NCBI RefSeq assembly: GCF_003865095.1
Contig: NZ_BHYK01000010.1
Coordinates: 62,001 to 126,000 of the forward strand
Reading direction: 5' to 3'
Length of the DNA stretch: 64,000 nt
From: Clostridium tagluense
GTDB taxonomy: Bacteria > Bacillota > Clostridia > Clostridiales > Clostridiaceae
Shown here: positions 32,183-41,361 of the stretch, piece by piece
How the letters are laid out: each line of letters starts with the position of its first letter
How positions within the stretch are numbered: position 1 is the stretch's first letter
Notes under the pieces: generated by a model
Databases searched by the model: none
Seen by the model: only the letters and a program-made list of their open reading frames with translations
Told to the model about the DNA's origin: nothing
Position numbers and translations under genes: made by a program

Positions 32183-33589
32183 TTATACTTCCACTGAAGT
32201 TTTCTCTTCACTATAGTAGGTACCTTCACTTATAGAAACGGAGGATGTTTCTTCTAAAATGTCGTTTAAATTTTTATTTTTTATAAGTATAAATAATGAC
32301 AAAATAAGGGTGACACCTTCGGAAATTGCGGTTGCGAGCCATATGCCAGTTTCACCTAGTATTAAAGTCATTAAAAACAATGATATACTTATGGCTACTA
32401 AACCTCTAGATATAGAAATTATCGTAGCATACTTTGGCTTAGCTATTGATGCAAAGTACCCTGATATTAGTATATTGTATCCAACTAAGATAAAAGATAA
32501 TGAAAATATTCGTAAGGCTCTTATGGAATAATTAAAACTTTCCGCATTTGCAGTTGCATCCATAAATACACCCACGATGCTCGGGGTAAAAACGTTTATG
32601 ATAATAAATATTAGTATAGATATAAACGCTATAGTTTTTGCACTCATTTTAAATAAAGTATTTAGTGCTGGCCTATCCCCTTTGCCATAATAGAAGCTTG
32701 TTAATGGCTGCATTCCTTGAGTTATTCCTATCATAGTCATAAGTACTAATAGGTTTATATATGAAATAATGCTGTAAGTTACAATACCATTGTCACCTAG
32801 CTTTTTTAGTATTACTTGATTAAACACATATATAACTATGCCTGTTGTTACTTCTGTTAATCCATCTGGTAATCCTATAGATAAAATTTCTTTAATTACA
32901 GAAAACTTAAATTTACATTTTATAAACTTTAATTTTGATTTTTTTCTACTAAAATGTACTAAATAAAATACAGTTGCCATAACTTGAGAAATTCCAGTAG
33001 CATAAGCCGCTCCACTTACTCCCCATTGAAATTTAATCACAAATAAATAATCTAAAACTATGTTTACTAATGCAGATATTACTACCCCAACTATTGCCAG
33101 GTATGGAAAACCATCTATCTTTGTAAGTACCTCTAAACAATAAGATGTCATAAAAAATCCATTAAATATAGTTATTATTTTAAGATATTCAACTACATAA
33201 GTCATAGTAGCATCGGTAGCTCCAAGAAAAACAGCTATGCTCTCTAAATTAAGTAGTGTAATTATAACTATGGCTACTGCAACTCCTATTATTGCGATAA
33301 AATTTATAGTGAAGATTTCATTTGGTTTTTTATTTTCACCTTTGCCTAAATTTATGGCTATAAGAGTTGAAGCTCCTGTGGCAAAAAATATAGATGTTGC
33401 AAATATAAAATTTATAAATGGCATTGCTAAATTTACAGAAGCTAAGGCAAGTGGTCCTACTCCCCAGCTAACAAATATACCATCTACCATAGTATAAAGT
33501 GAGTACACCCACATAGCCACAACTGAAGGTAATAAGTAATTTATAAACTTCTTTCTCATTAGTTTTTTATGTTTTTTTGCGGAATTCAA
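32183..33589 (-). CDS. MATE-family efflux transporter
   Basis: 468 residues and about twelve membrane helices, of the multidrug and toxic compound extrusion family (MepA-like branch: YSLYTMVDGIFVSWGVG near the start, GLPDGLTEV in the middle). It should export cationic drugs or dyes in exchange for Na+ or H+. It is divergent from a MerR-type regulator gene, and its promoter has the stretched 19-bp spacer that such regulators act on. The drug specificity is unknown. Confidence 0.92.
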   Translation of the reverse strand: MNSAKKHKKLMRKKFINYLLPSVVAMWVYSLYTMVDGIFVSWGVGPLALASVNLAMPFINFIFATSIFFATGASTLIAINLGKGENKKPNEIFTINFIAIIGVAVAIVIITLLNLESIAVFLGATDATMTYVVEYLKIITIFNGFFMTSYCLEVLTKIDGFPYLAIVGVVISALVNIVLDYLFVIKFQWGVSGAAYATGISQVMATVFYLVHFSRKKSKLKFIKCKFKFSVIKEILSIGLPDGLTEVTTGIVIYVFNQVILKKLGDNGIVTYSIISYINLLVLMTMIGITQGMQPLTSFYYGKGDRPALNTLFKMSAKTIAFISILIFIIINVFTPSIVGVFMDATANAESFNYSIRALRIFSLSFILVGYNILISGYFASIAKPKYATIISISRGLVAISISLFLMTLILGETGIWLATAISEGVTLILSLFILIKNKNLNDILEETSSVSISEGTYYSEEKTSVEV

Positions 33590-33610
33590 AAAATCATCCC
33601 CTTTATACTA

Positions 33611-33641
33611 ATGATAAACCTTGGTATAATACTAAGGTCAA
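33611..33641 (-). promoter_or_regulatory. MerR-type promoter and operator of the MATE gene
   Basis: On the - strand: -35 TTGACC (33636-33641), a 19-nt spacer, -10 TATCAT (33611-33616). The spacer carries the inverted repeat ACCTTGGTAT-A-ATACTAAGGT (33618-33638, + strand). A 19-bp spacer with a central dyad is the hallmark of MerR activation by DNA untwisting. Confidence 0.85.
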
Positions 33642-33692
33642 GCATTTATTGTTAATTCTTATATCTTTTAGTAATTAAAAAGGAGGATTTTT

Positions 33693-34502
33693 GTGAAAGA
33701 TTATTATAAAATAGGTGAAATATCTAAAATCTATGGAATAGGTAGAGACTCTCTAATGTACTATGAAGAGATGGGTATACTAAACCCAGTAAGAGATTCT
33801 AATTCTTATAGGCTTTACACTATGAATGATATATGGAAGCTTAATCTAATAAAAGAACTTCGTACCTTTAACTTTTCTATGGAAAAAATCAAGGAATACA
33901 TAGCTAATAGAACTATTGCCTCTACTATGGAAATGCTAAAAGAAGAAATATCTCTTATCGATAATAAGATATTAGATTTAAGCCTGCTTAAAAATACCGT
34001 AATAAAAAGAATAGATAATATTAATTATGCTGAAGATAGCACAGAATTAAATGTGGTTAAGGTTATATACTTAAAGGAAAGAAAGGCACTTAGACTAGAT
34101 GGAGAAATTCGCAGGGATGAAGAGGTGGATTATTTAGTAAAAAAGCTTCAAAAGAAATATGAAGATAAGTTTTATCTTTTAGGTAATACGAAAATAGGCG
34201 CAATATACAATTTAGAAAGCTTATGTAAAGGGGTCTATAATGAATATAATTCTGTATTTTTCCTATTAGATTCTATTGATACAAATTATAACCTAATTCT
34301 GAGTAAGGGTTATTACGTAAGTCTTTCGTATAAAGGTCCCTACTCTGATAACAAACAGCATATAGATAAAATTTTTAATTTTATTAATGCAAACAATTAT
34401 AAGATTGTATCGGAACCTATTGAAATATACAAAATTGATATTCATGAAACTAGTATTTCAGATGAATTTATAACTGAAATACAAATTCCAATAAGCAAAT
34501 AA
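33693..34502 (+). CDS. MerR-family regulator with GyrI-like effector domain (BmrR type)
   Basis: 269 residues with a GTG start after GGAGG. The N-terminal winged helix (YKIGEISKIYGIGRDSLMYYEE) and NSYRLYTMNDIWKLNLIKEL are standard MerR. A coiled coil near 85-115 should dimerise it. The C-terminal half (about 120-269) fits the GyrI-like ligand-binding domain of BmrR/TipAL. It probably senses a drug and switches on the divergent MATE exporter through the operator between them. Confidence 0.9.
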   Translation: MKDYYKIGEISKIYGIGRDSLMYYEEMGILNPVRDSNSYRLYTMNDIWKLNLIKELRTFNFSMEKIKEYIANRTIASTMEMLKEEISLIDNKILDLSLLKNTVIKRIDNINYAEDSTELNVVKVIYLKERKALRLDGEIRRDEEVDYLVKKLQKKYEDKFYLLGNTKIGAIYNLESLCKGVYNEYNSVFFLLDSIDTNYNLILSKGYYVSLSYKGPYSDNKQHIDKIFNFINANNYKIVSEPIEIYKIDIHETSISDEFITEIQIPISK

Positions 34503-34518
34503 GCATTCATTGTAAAAC

Positions 34519-34556
34519 AACCACCGTGGGAGTCTAAATCTCCTTTCGGAAGTTGC
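34519..34556. other. Structured element between convergent genes
   Basis: CAAC/GTTG, CCG/CGG and GGAG/CTCC pair in register, separated by small internal loops, around a TCTAAAT loop. No T run follows directly. It may end transcription of the merR-type gene or the symporter gene. Confidence 0.4.
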
Positions 34557-34564
34557 TATCATTT

Positions 34565-35956
34565 TTATCTATGCAAGATATCTTCAATAGCAGGCTTAGA
34601 TTTATAAAATTTACTCATACCCCAAAGTACAGAAATACTAATGGTTAAACCTATATATATTGAATTTATTTTTCCAAGACCTGATAAAATCCATATTAAA
34701 CTAGCTAGTGGCCCTGCTATTATAGAATATATACCTGCCTTACTTCTTATCTTGTCTTTAAAAAACATTGCTGCAAAAACTGGAATAAAAATTGGTGTAG
34801 CTCTAAAAATCATAGAAAGGAAACCCCAATCAAGTATCATAGAATCTTTATTAGTTATTACTATTATTAAAGTCATAATTCCAATAAAAATTATAGTTCC
34901 TCTCAAGATATAAAGTTGTTTTTTATCTCCCGCTTTTTTGTTTATACATTGATTATAAATATCTCTAACAAACATAGTTGCAATTCCTAAAGTGAGACCT
35001 GCTCCTGTTGCTATAGACGAAATCAGTACAGTTGCGATGCATACCCCACCTAAAACAGGATTTAAATAATTCATAAGAAACAAAGGAAATGCTTCACTTG
35101 GTATAATACTCGGATGATGAATTCTCATATACATTCCAATCATTGTACATACAATTCCAACTGGAAGAACTAGAAATGCTACTAAAAAAGCACCTCTTCT
35201 TGATGTTTTAGAATTCTTTCCTGCCATTATACATTGAAAATAAGTTTGAGTTGACAATACTCCAACTATTGTAGATATTCCAGAAGCTAAATCCGATGAC
35301 ACCCCTCCGCTAAAAAAATTAAACCATGGTTCTTGCGGCAAAACAGAAGTTATATCTCTAATTCCATTGAACTTAAAAATTAGTAGTATACCACATATAA
35401 TACTTGTCCCATATAGAAGAATTGTTTTTACCGCACCTACCATTGTGCTTCCCCAAAAGCCTCCAAATACTACATATACTACAAGCAGACATACAACAAT
35501 TATTGCAGTTTTAGTAATGCTCATACCAAATATTACAGTAAACAAGGCAGTACAGGCTATAATTTGCCCATTAATATGTATAAACATTCCTATAGATAAT
35601 AAAATACTAGATACTGTTCTTGCTTTTTTACCATACGTATTTCCTATTACCTGTGGAATTGTTTCTGCTGATTTTTTATCTACCTGCTTTGAGTAAAATA
35701 AGCCCAATATTATACTTGCAATAGAAAGTCCAAGTATAAACCATATTGCTCCAATCCCTCGATTATATGCCATCTGAGCCGTTCCTACAGTAGATGCTCC
35801 ACCTATTATTGAACCCATAAGCACACTTGTAACACCCATGACTCCGAGTTTATTTCCACCTGATGTAAAATCCTTAGATGTTTTAACTTTTGACTTTGAT
35901 AAATAACCAATTATTCCGGTTATAACCAATGTAATAATGATACTTATTATAAGCAT
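34565..35956 (-). CDS. Sodium:solute symporter (SSS family)
   Basis: 463 residues and about 12-13 membrane helices with the LeuT-type SSS fold. GSIIGGASTVGTAQMAYNRG (about 48-67) matches the first inverted-repeat helix with its Na+ and substrate region, and IATGAGLTLGIATMFVRDIY (about 315-334) matches the helix 8 region with Na2-site residues. The substrate cannot be told from sequence; panthothenate, proline and sugar transporters are all relatives. Followed on the same strand by a DTW-domain gene 25 bp upstream of its start. Confidence 0.85.
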   Translation of the reverse strand: MLIISIIITLVITGIIGYLSKSKVKTSKDFTSGGNKLGVMGVTSVLMGSIIGGASTVGTAQMAYNRGIGAIWFILGLSIASIILGLFYSKQVDKKSAETIPQVIGNTYGKKARTVSSILLSIGMFIHINGQIIACTALFTVIFGMSITKTAIIVVCLLVVYVVFGGFWGSTMVGAVKTILLYGTSIICGILLIFKFNGIRDITSVLPQEPWFNFFSGGVSSDLASGISTIVGVLSTQTYFQCIMAGKNSKTSRRGAFLVAFLVLPVGIVCTMIGMYMRIHHPSIIPSEAFPLFLMNYLNPVLGGVCIATVLISSIATGAGLTLGIATMFVRDIYNQCINKKAGDKKQLYILRGTIIFIGIMTLIIVITNKDSMILDWGFLSMIFRATPIFIPVFAAMFFKDKIRSKAGIYSIIAGPLASLIWILSGLGKINSIYIGLTISISVLWGMSKFYKSKPAIEDILHR

Positions 35957-35981
35957 TATGTACTTCCCCTTTAGTAGCCTT

Positions 35982-36617
35982 TTAATCTTTTAATTTGTGG
36001 CCACTTGCTCCTGCTTTATAACTCCTTAAAAACAGCTTATAAAATTCATCTATAAACTGTGAATTTTCAATTTCTTTATTTATTTTGAGCACTTCTATTG
36101 CAGCCTCTATTGTGCATAAGTTTCCTTCTTTAGCACCTCTTCTTAAATCATATTGAGACTTGAAATTTGGTTCTAATGAAATCCTAGGTAGTTTCTTTAG
36201 ATAATCACTTTTTCTCAATATTTTTGCTGCTTCTTTCCAGGTACCATCTATTAAAATAAATGCAGGGATCTTTCCCGTATTCTTATACTCGAGTTTTCTA
36301 CACTGCGCTTGATCATCTTCTACTGGAAATAATAAATATGTTTCGTAGTTTTCATTATTTATGTTTTCAATTAATTTCTCAGGTTTATTTGTCCTTTCCC
36401 AAAGAAAAATCTCAGTTGAATGTGGATTAATGAGCTTCAATAGCCTTGCCGTGTTAGAAGGTCTGTAAAACTCTCTTTCAGTTGATAAAATCCAAATCTT
36501 TGCATTAGTTTCAAGTTGAGCTACGCTATTACAAATGCAATTTATTTTTGGCAAACCACATTTATTACAACTATCATATAAACTTGTTATTGGCTTTACT
36601 TTATAAATACAATCCAT
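35982..36617 (-). CDS. DTW-domain tRNA-uridine aminocarboxypropyltransferase
   Basis: 211 residues. The zinc ligands C17-x2-C20-x6-C27-x-C29 and the motifs DGTW (124-127), LPRISL and YDLRRGAKEGNLCTIEAA place it in the TapT/DTWD family, which makes acp3U in tRNA from S-adenosylmethionine. The name-giving D-T-W is D-G-T-W here, as in many bacterial members. It lies just upstream of the symporter gene and may share a transcript with the RdgB-like gene (26 bp gap). Confidence 0.85.
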   Translation of the reverse strand: MDCIYKVKPITSLYDSCNKCGLPKINCICNSVAQLETNAKIWILSTEREFYRPSNTARLLKLINPHSTEIFLWERTNKPEKLIENINNENYETYLLFPVEDDQAQCRKLEYKNTGKIPAFILIDGTWKEAAKILRKSDYLKKLPRISLEPNFKSQYDLRRGAKEGNLCTIEAAIEVLKINKEIENSQFIDEFYKLFLRSYKAGASGHKLKD

Positions 36618-36643
36618 AGTTCCTCCAATCTTTCTACATTTTT

Positions 36644-37225
36644 TTAGTATTGTTTATGATGAATTCCTTCATACCAAATTCCAAATTTCCTTATGTATGA
36701 ATCTTCCTTTAACTCGTCATATATTTTAAAGTCATCTTCACTAAACTCCGCTAGAGTTTTATTAAACTTTTCTGGCTTAAAGATGTACCATAGATCAGAC
36801 CACTTATTTTCATTTTCATTTCCTTTTATACTTTCAGAAATTGTACCAGGTGATTTACTTTCAAAAAATTCTAGGTTTATTCCATCATAATATGCCAAGC
36901 AAGATTTAAACTCACAATACCTATTGCTTATTCCTTCCATAAGTTTTAATACTCCCTTTATTCCTATGGTCTCTAACATGTGATTCACATATGCCTTTGG
37001 AAAGCCATTTAGCTCACTTATGAAAAATCCAGAATCCAATGCTATACAAGGTTTTTTTACAATTTTATATGCTTGTAAGACCTTTTGTTTAGCTATTTCT
37101 TTTATATCATCACTCCTTGGCTCTATAAGGTCTGCATTGTAAGCTAAAACCTTTATGTTTTTCAAATCCCTTTGTACTGATGCAATTTTCCCTTTATTAC
37201 TTGTTACAAAAATAATTTTTTTCAT
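36644..37225 (-). CDS. HAM1/RdgB-type NTP pyrophosphatase
   Basis: 193 residues. S9-N-K-G-K13 near the N-terminus and LDSGFF with Asp64 match the substrate and metal motifs of inosine triphosphate pyrophosphatases (T/S-x-N-x2-K and D-S-G-L). The family removes non-canonical purine nucleotides such as dITP and XTP. The sequence is divergent from housekeeping RdgB, particularly at the C-terminus (FGIWYEGIHHKQY), so specificity may differ. Confidence 0.78.
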   Translation of the reverse strand: MKKIIFVTSNKGKIASVQRDLKNIKVLAYNADLIEPRSDDIKEIAKQKVLQAYKIVKKPCIALDSGFFISELNGFPKAYVNHMLETIGIKGVLKLMEGISNRYCEFKSCLAYYDGINLEFFESKSPGTISESIKGNENENKWSDLWYIFKPEKFNKTLAEFSEDDFKIYDELKEDSYIRKFGIWYEGIHHKQY

Positions 37226-37301
37226 TTGTTTAACACCAAGCCCTTCTTAAGGTTTATTAATAGTTGATTAGGTAATCATCTCCAAATACTAATAAAACAA
37301 A

Positions 37302-37850
37302 TCATAAAATTCTATAATATAAGAGTCTTTCAGTTTCTATTTCCTTATTATCTATAATTTCACTTTTGTTAAATTTTCCATGCAATTTAAAACCAAGCTT
37401 TTCAACACATCTCTGAGAGTTGATATTTTCTGGCTTCACTGTGGCACGTATTCTTGTATAAGTCCCATCTAACTTAATTAATTCAATTAAATTATTTACT
37501 GCTGTATATATTATACCATGTCCCCAATAATCTTCCTTTAGTGCATATCCGATTGTTAATATACTTGGTTCCTCTTTTTTTAGAAATCTAATTATCCCAA
37601 TAAGCTTTTTAGAATGGTTTTCAGAAATACCTAGATATATGTTATTTCCCTCTTTCATTCGTCGGTTTATTAATTGTATAAACTCCTCTGTATCTTTTAT
37701 AGAACAGTGAATTTTTCGTACAACGTATTTTGCTATTTTTTCATTACTATATATTTGAAAAAGATCCTCTTTGTCATCATTGCTTATGTATCTAATTAAA
37801 TATTTATCAGATACTTTAATTGGTAGCTGATTTTGGATTATACTTAACAT
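37302..37850 (-). CDS. GNAT N-acetyltransferase
   Basis: 182 residues. Acetyl-CoA loop region: TIGYALKEDYWGHGIIYTAV; end block: VKPENINSQRCVEKLGFKLHGK. The N-terminus (SDKYLIRYISNDDKEDLFQIY) is standard for RimJ/RimL relatives. Single gene, substrate unknown. Confidence 0.88.
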   Translation of the reverse strand: MLSIIQNQLPIKVSDKYLIRYISNDDKEDLFQIYSNEKIAKYVVRKIHCSIKDTEEFIQLINRRMKEGNNIYLGISENHSKKLIGIIRFLKKEEPSILTIGYALKEDYWGHGIIYTAVNNLIELIKLDGTYTRIRATVKPENINSQRCVEKLGFKLHGKFNKSEIIDNKEIETERLLYYRIL

Positions 37851-37887
37851 AAGATTCTCCTTTTACATTTTTTTTAGCTTTAAAATG

Positions 37888-37970
37888 TTATCTAATCTGA
37901 CTAAATACTAATTCATTTGCCGTGTTAACAAAGTCATCCGGTCTCCAATATGCTTTACATTCGAGCCTCC
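37888..37970 (-). pseudogene. Short C-terminal gene remnant
   Basis: On the - strand an open frame reads WRLECKAYWRPDDFVNTANE and seven more residues to a TAA at 37888-37890. It has protein-like composition but no start or ribosome site. The parent family was not recognised. Confidence 0.25.
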
Positions 37971-37978
37971 ATAATAAT

Positions 37979-39253
37979 TTATTTAAGTAAACTGGTATTA
38001 TTACTATCCTTCATATACAAAATTGCATCATACATCTCTCCAAGTATTATATCATCAATGCCCCAATCATCAGCTTTATCGTCATATATAGCTCCAATTG
38101 AATTATATCTATTTGTTTTTGTTATAAAATTTTTTAAACTTAAACTCTCATTTGATGAAGTGTTTAAATCTAAGTAAAACATAGAAATACCTGTTTCTTC
38201 AAATAATCTTGCTGCTAAGTCTTTTTTAATTGTCTTATCTACTTCAAATACTTTTAGTTCATAGCTATTTATATCCTTTGAATAAAATAGTCCTCTTGAA
38301 AATTCAAAACCAATGTTATAATACTTTTCTTTGTACTCATTATGTAGCCAATAGCCTAATTGCCTATCCTCACCCATATTCGTAGATATTCCCTTTGAAA
38401 TATGGTCGTTATGACCTATTATAATTACTTTTCCTTCATTATATTTTTTTTCGTTTTCAATTATCCATTTTGTATTTTCATACATAAATTTATCTCTTAT
38501 ATTAAATGTTGTTTCTCTAGCACATTCTATCCAGCCCCTATATACTTCAATACAATGATATACTTCACTATACTCTCTTTTTGAACTATTTTTTATGAAA
38601 TTATTTTTATTATTTCTAAAATATTCCTCTATTTTAGAAATCTTTTCTTTTAAACTCTTATACTTGGTTTTATTAACTTTTTCATTACAAAAATCCAAAT
38701 CAACTTTTATCATATTATAATTTTCAAAATTCATCTTTCTAATATAAAAATCAATTACTTCAATAGTTTTTTCTGAGCCTTGTATATCCATCCCATAAAA
38801 TCTAACCCTGCTATTTTCATCAGCCTTAATATTATATTCTCTCATCCATTTTACTAATGCTACAGTTTCCTGAGTTTTAAATACCCATGGAAAACACAAT
38901 CCTTCACTAACAGCTTCCTCTGCTGTCCCTTCTCCATCTAATATGTATGAATTTATTCTTAAACAATAAGCATAACTTTCCTCTAACACTATAGTTCTAA
39001 ACCCTATTTTTTCAACTAAATGTGAAATGATACTTGTCCTAATATTTTGAAATTCTTTTGTTCCATGAGTGGCTTCCCCTAGTCCTATAAGTTCTTTGTC
39101 TTTTATATATTTATTTAACAAATTAAAATCTAAATCATAATCAATATTTGTACTGGTTTTAATTTTAATTAAATTATCTCTGATTGCATTTACAATTTTT
39201 ATATTATTTTTTAATTTTGGATTATTATTAGTTTTGCTTTTGTTTTCTTCCAT
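37979..39253 (-). CDS. Erythromycin esterase family protein
   Basis: 424 residues of the Ere/PF05139 family. GLGEATHGTKEF (57-68) holds the conserved Glu60 and His63; IVLEESY (88-94) has the paired Glu; GHNDHISKG (about 290) provides further conserved His residues. Ere enzymes open the macrolide lactone ring, but the family also contains succinoglycan-synthesis proteins and other hydrolases. Resistance to macrolides is possible, not shown. Confidence 0.82.
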   Translation of the reverse strand: MEENKSKTNNNPKLKNNIKIVNAIRDNLIKIKTSTNIDYDLDFNLLNKYIKDKELIGLGEATHGTKEFQNIRTSIISHLVEKIGFRTIVLEESYAYCLRINSYILDGEGTAEEAVSEGLCFPWVFKTQETVALVKWMREYNIKADENSRVRFYGMDIQGSEKTIEVIDFYIRKMNFENYNMIKVDLDFCNEKVNKTKYKSLKEKISKIEEYFRNNKNNFIKNSSKREYSEVYHCIEVYRGWIECARETTFNIRDKFMYENTKWIIENEKKYNEGKVIIIGHNDHISKGISTNMGEDRQLGYWLHNEYKEKYYNIGFEFSRGLFYSKDINSYELKVFEVDKTIKKDLAARLFEETGISMFYLDLNTSSNESLSLKNFITKTNRYNSIGAIYDDKADDWGIDDIILGEMYDAILYMKDSNNTSLLK

Positions 39254-39329
39254 AAATTTCGCACCTTACTTTCGCTATAATAATAAAATATAATTTATAC
39301 TAATAACTTTGTACAAAGCTCATTTACCT

Positions 39330-40013
39330 CTAGATTATCTTATCAGCCTTTATAAAATAGCCACTCTTGTACCAATCCAAAGTTTCTAAACTAACTTTCC
39401 AATCCCTTTTTTTTAACTCATCGACTATTTGCTCAGGCAAGAGATTATTTTTCATTCTTTTATTATTAGAAACATACCATCCCATTTGTCTGATACCTTT
39501 AGATACAATATTTGTGATATCATCAAAATACTTTTTTGTATCTTCAATAAACATGAAAACATCTCTACTCACTAAATAATCAATTTGTTTAGATTTAAAT
39601 AGTTTACCGAAATCTTTAATATCCATATTTATAAAGACTATCTTATTTTCAACGTTACACAGCTTTTCTATACCTTCCTTGCAGGATATATCATTATCAA
39701 TAGCATATATTTTGTTAGTTTTATCTTCTTTCAGTAGAAATTCACTTAGAAAGCCTCCACCACATCCTAAATCTATAATCTGACCTTCAATATTTCCAAA
39801 ATATGAAAGAACCTTTTTGCTATAAAAATTTGCTGCCTTTTTATTATCTATATTTACTCTTTTATTGCAGCGTGTACATTCAATTGATATTGTAAAATCC
39901 ACATCATCCCATGGATGGAACTTATTTTGTAAAATGAAACATTCCTGACCACAAGTACAATAATCTCCCCATAGTACATAACTATGTTCCTTAAACAATT
40001 GCAAATCCTCCAA
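39330..40013 (-). CDS. SAM-dependent methyltransferase with N-terminal zinc cluster
   Basis: 227 residues. Cysteines at 19, 21, 25, 46 and 49 form a probable zinc ribbon ahead of a class I methyltransferase domain with motif I DLGCGGG (81-87), an acidic strand-2 end (YAIDND) and NMDIKDFG as motif II. Zinc-ribbon methyltransferases of this layout include rRNA and small-molecule enzymes; the substrate is unknown. Confidence 0.8.
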   Translation of the reverse strand: MEDLQLFKEHSYVLWGDYCTCGQECFILQNKFHPWDDVDFTISIECTRCNKRVNIDNKKAANFYSKKVLSYFGNIEGQIIDLGCGGGFLSEFLLKEDKTNKIYAIDNDISCKEGIEKLCNVENKIVFINMDIKDFGKLFKSKQIDYLVSRDVFMFIEDTKKYFDDITNIVSKGIRQMGWYVSNNKRMKNNLLPEQIVDELKKRDWKVSLETLDWYKSGYFIKADKII

Positions 40014-40120
40014 TCACTATCATTTAATGGATACGGTTTCTATATATAGTATTCGTTATACTTCAACAATTAATTTCTTTTAATATATATAATTGTATCT
40101 CCTACAAATCCCCTAAAAAA

Positions 40121-40630
40121 TTATAAACATTTTATATATCTTAAATCTTTTAACTCTTTTCCAACATTAATAATTCGTGTTGCACCATCATGTATAAAAC
40201 CCATTTTTTCATAAAACTTCCTTGCACGTGCATTATCTTCAAGTACCCAAAGAATTATATTTTTATATCCCTTCTGGTGTAATTCGGTAACTGCCCAATT
40301 CATTAATTCTGACCCACTATTCGTACCCCAAAAAGAAGGAAGTAAATATATTCTCCATATCTCTACAAATGAATCATCTAAGTTCTCATCCTTTGTCTTT
40401 CCATATGTCAAAATACCTAGTGGTTTAGCTTCATCATACATGATAACATTAACTGGTTCTCCCTCAGATAATTCTCTTAATATTCCCTCTTTTCTTTTTT
40501 TTACTGAAAAAACATCCTCTAAGATGTTGTCAGGTACTATATCCTTAAAGGCTACTTTGTAGGACTGTGAATAGATTAAAGCTAATGAATCAGCATCATC
40601 CTGATTTGCATAACGAATATAAGTTGCCAT
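40121..40630 (-). CDS. GNAT N-acetyltransferase
   Basis: 169 residues. IYLLPSFWGTNSGSELMNWA corresponds to the acetyl-CoA loop (usual R-G-x-G-x-G/A replaced by G-T-N-S-G-S), and LEDNARARKFYEKMGFIHDG is the typical end. It starts MATYIRYANQDDADSLALIY. The substrate is unknown. Confidence 0.85.
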   Translation of the reverse strand: MATYIRYANQDDADSLALIYSQSYKVAFKDIVPDNILEDVFSVKKRKEGILRELSEGEPVNVIMYDEAKPLGILTYGKTKDENLDDSFVEIWRIYLLPSFWGTNSGSELMNWAVTELHQKGYKNIILWVLEDNARARKFYEKMGFIHDGATRIINVGKELKDLRYIKCL

Positions 40631-40694
40631 TTGTTATCCCCTCTCATCTAAAAATACCTTGTCATTATTAGTTTTGTTCTAAAATTTATATATT

Positions 40695-40829
40695 TTAGTA
40701 TACAGTGTAAATTCCTCTATCAGCATTAGTAGAGGCAAATTTATAATCAGTACATACCTGCCTTGAAATTTTAACTACATCATCTGTTTTCATTAGTTCA
40801 TCTACCAATAAAACCCGTTTATTACTGAT
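40695..40829 (-). pseudogene. Possible gene remnant
   Basis: An open frame without a start reads NKRVLLVDELMKTDDVVKIS followed by RQVCTDYKFASTNADRGIYT. It is protein-like but not assigned; the rest of the gap up to 40905 holds nothing else that I can support. Confidence 0.25.
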
Positions 40830-40905
40830 TTATATTATTGAATACCTGTAAAGATAATGTTATAATACTTTACAAGTATAAATATTTAGTAGGGTGGTGA
40901 ATTAT

Positions 40906-41208
40906 TTGGAAAAAGAAATATTAGATTTATTAAAACAAATGAATAAAAAATTAGATGCACATACCCTAAAGCTAGATACACATACTCAGATGTTAGATAC
41001 ACATACTCAGATGTTAGATGAACATACTCAGATATTAAGAGCATTAGAGCATTTAGCGCAAGTAAATAAATCTGAACATGATAGAATGTTTAATGATATA
41101 GCACATCTCAAAGGTGAAACAGAAGCAATGAGAAAAGATTTAGCAACAGTTGAAATAGTCACAGCCAGAAATATGGAAAATATAGCTCATTTGAAGTTAA
41201 TTAAATAA
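40906..41208 (+). CDS. Coiled-coil protein with tandem heptad repeats
   Basis: 100 residues from a TTG 6 nt after GGTGGTG (a GTG 12 bp earlier would sit in the ribosome site). The heptad L-D-x-H-T-x-x is repeated four times (LDAHTLK, LDTHTQM, LDTHTQM, LDEHTQI), encoded by near-identical 21-bp units. The rest is helical and charged. This is the only + strand gene in the right arm. Similar short coiled-coil genes are frequent in clostridia; no function is known. Confidence 0.7.
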   Translation: MEKEILDLLKQMNKKLDAHTLKLDTHTQMLDTHTQMLDEHTQILRALEHLAQVNKSEHDRMFNDIAHLKGETEAMRKDLATVEIVTARNMENIAHLKLIK

Positions 41209-41295
41209 ATTTTCCAACAAGCTTATTCAAATTACATTAGCAAAGGCAGCTAGAACTTGGCGAATCATTGAAGCTTAAAAAAGAATAAAACAGGA

Positions 41296-41329
41296 GAGAA
41301 TCGTCAGAATAAAATGACGGTTCTCTTTT
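41296..41329 (+). terminator. Terminator after the coiled-coil gene
   Basis: GAGAATCGTCA and TGACGGTTCTC form an 11-bp stem with one G-T pair and an 8-nt loop, followed by T4. Confidence 0.75.
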
Positions 41330-41361
41330 CTGTTCACTTCAAGCCAACTTATACAACCGCT

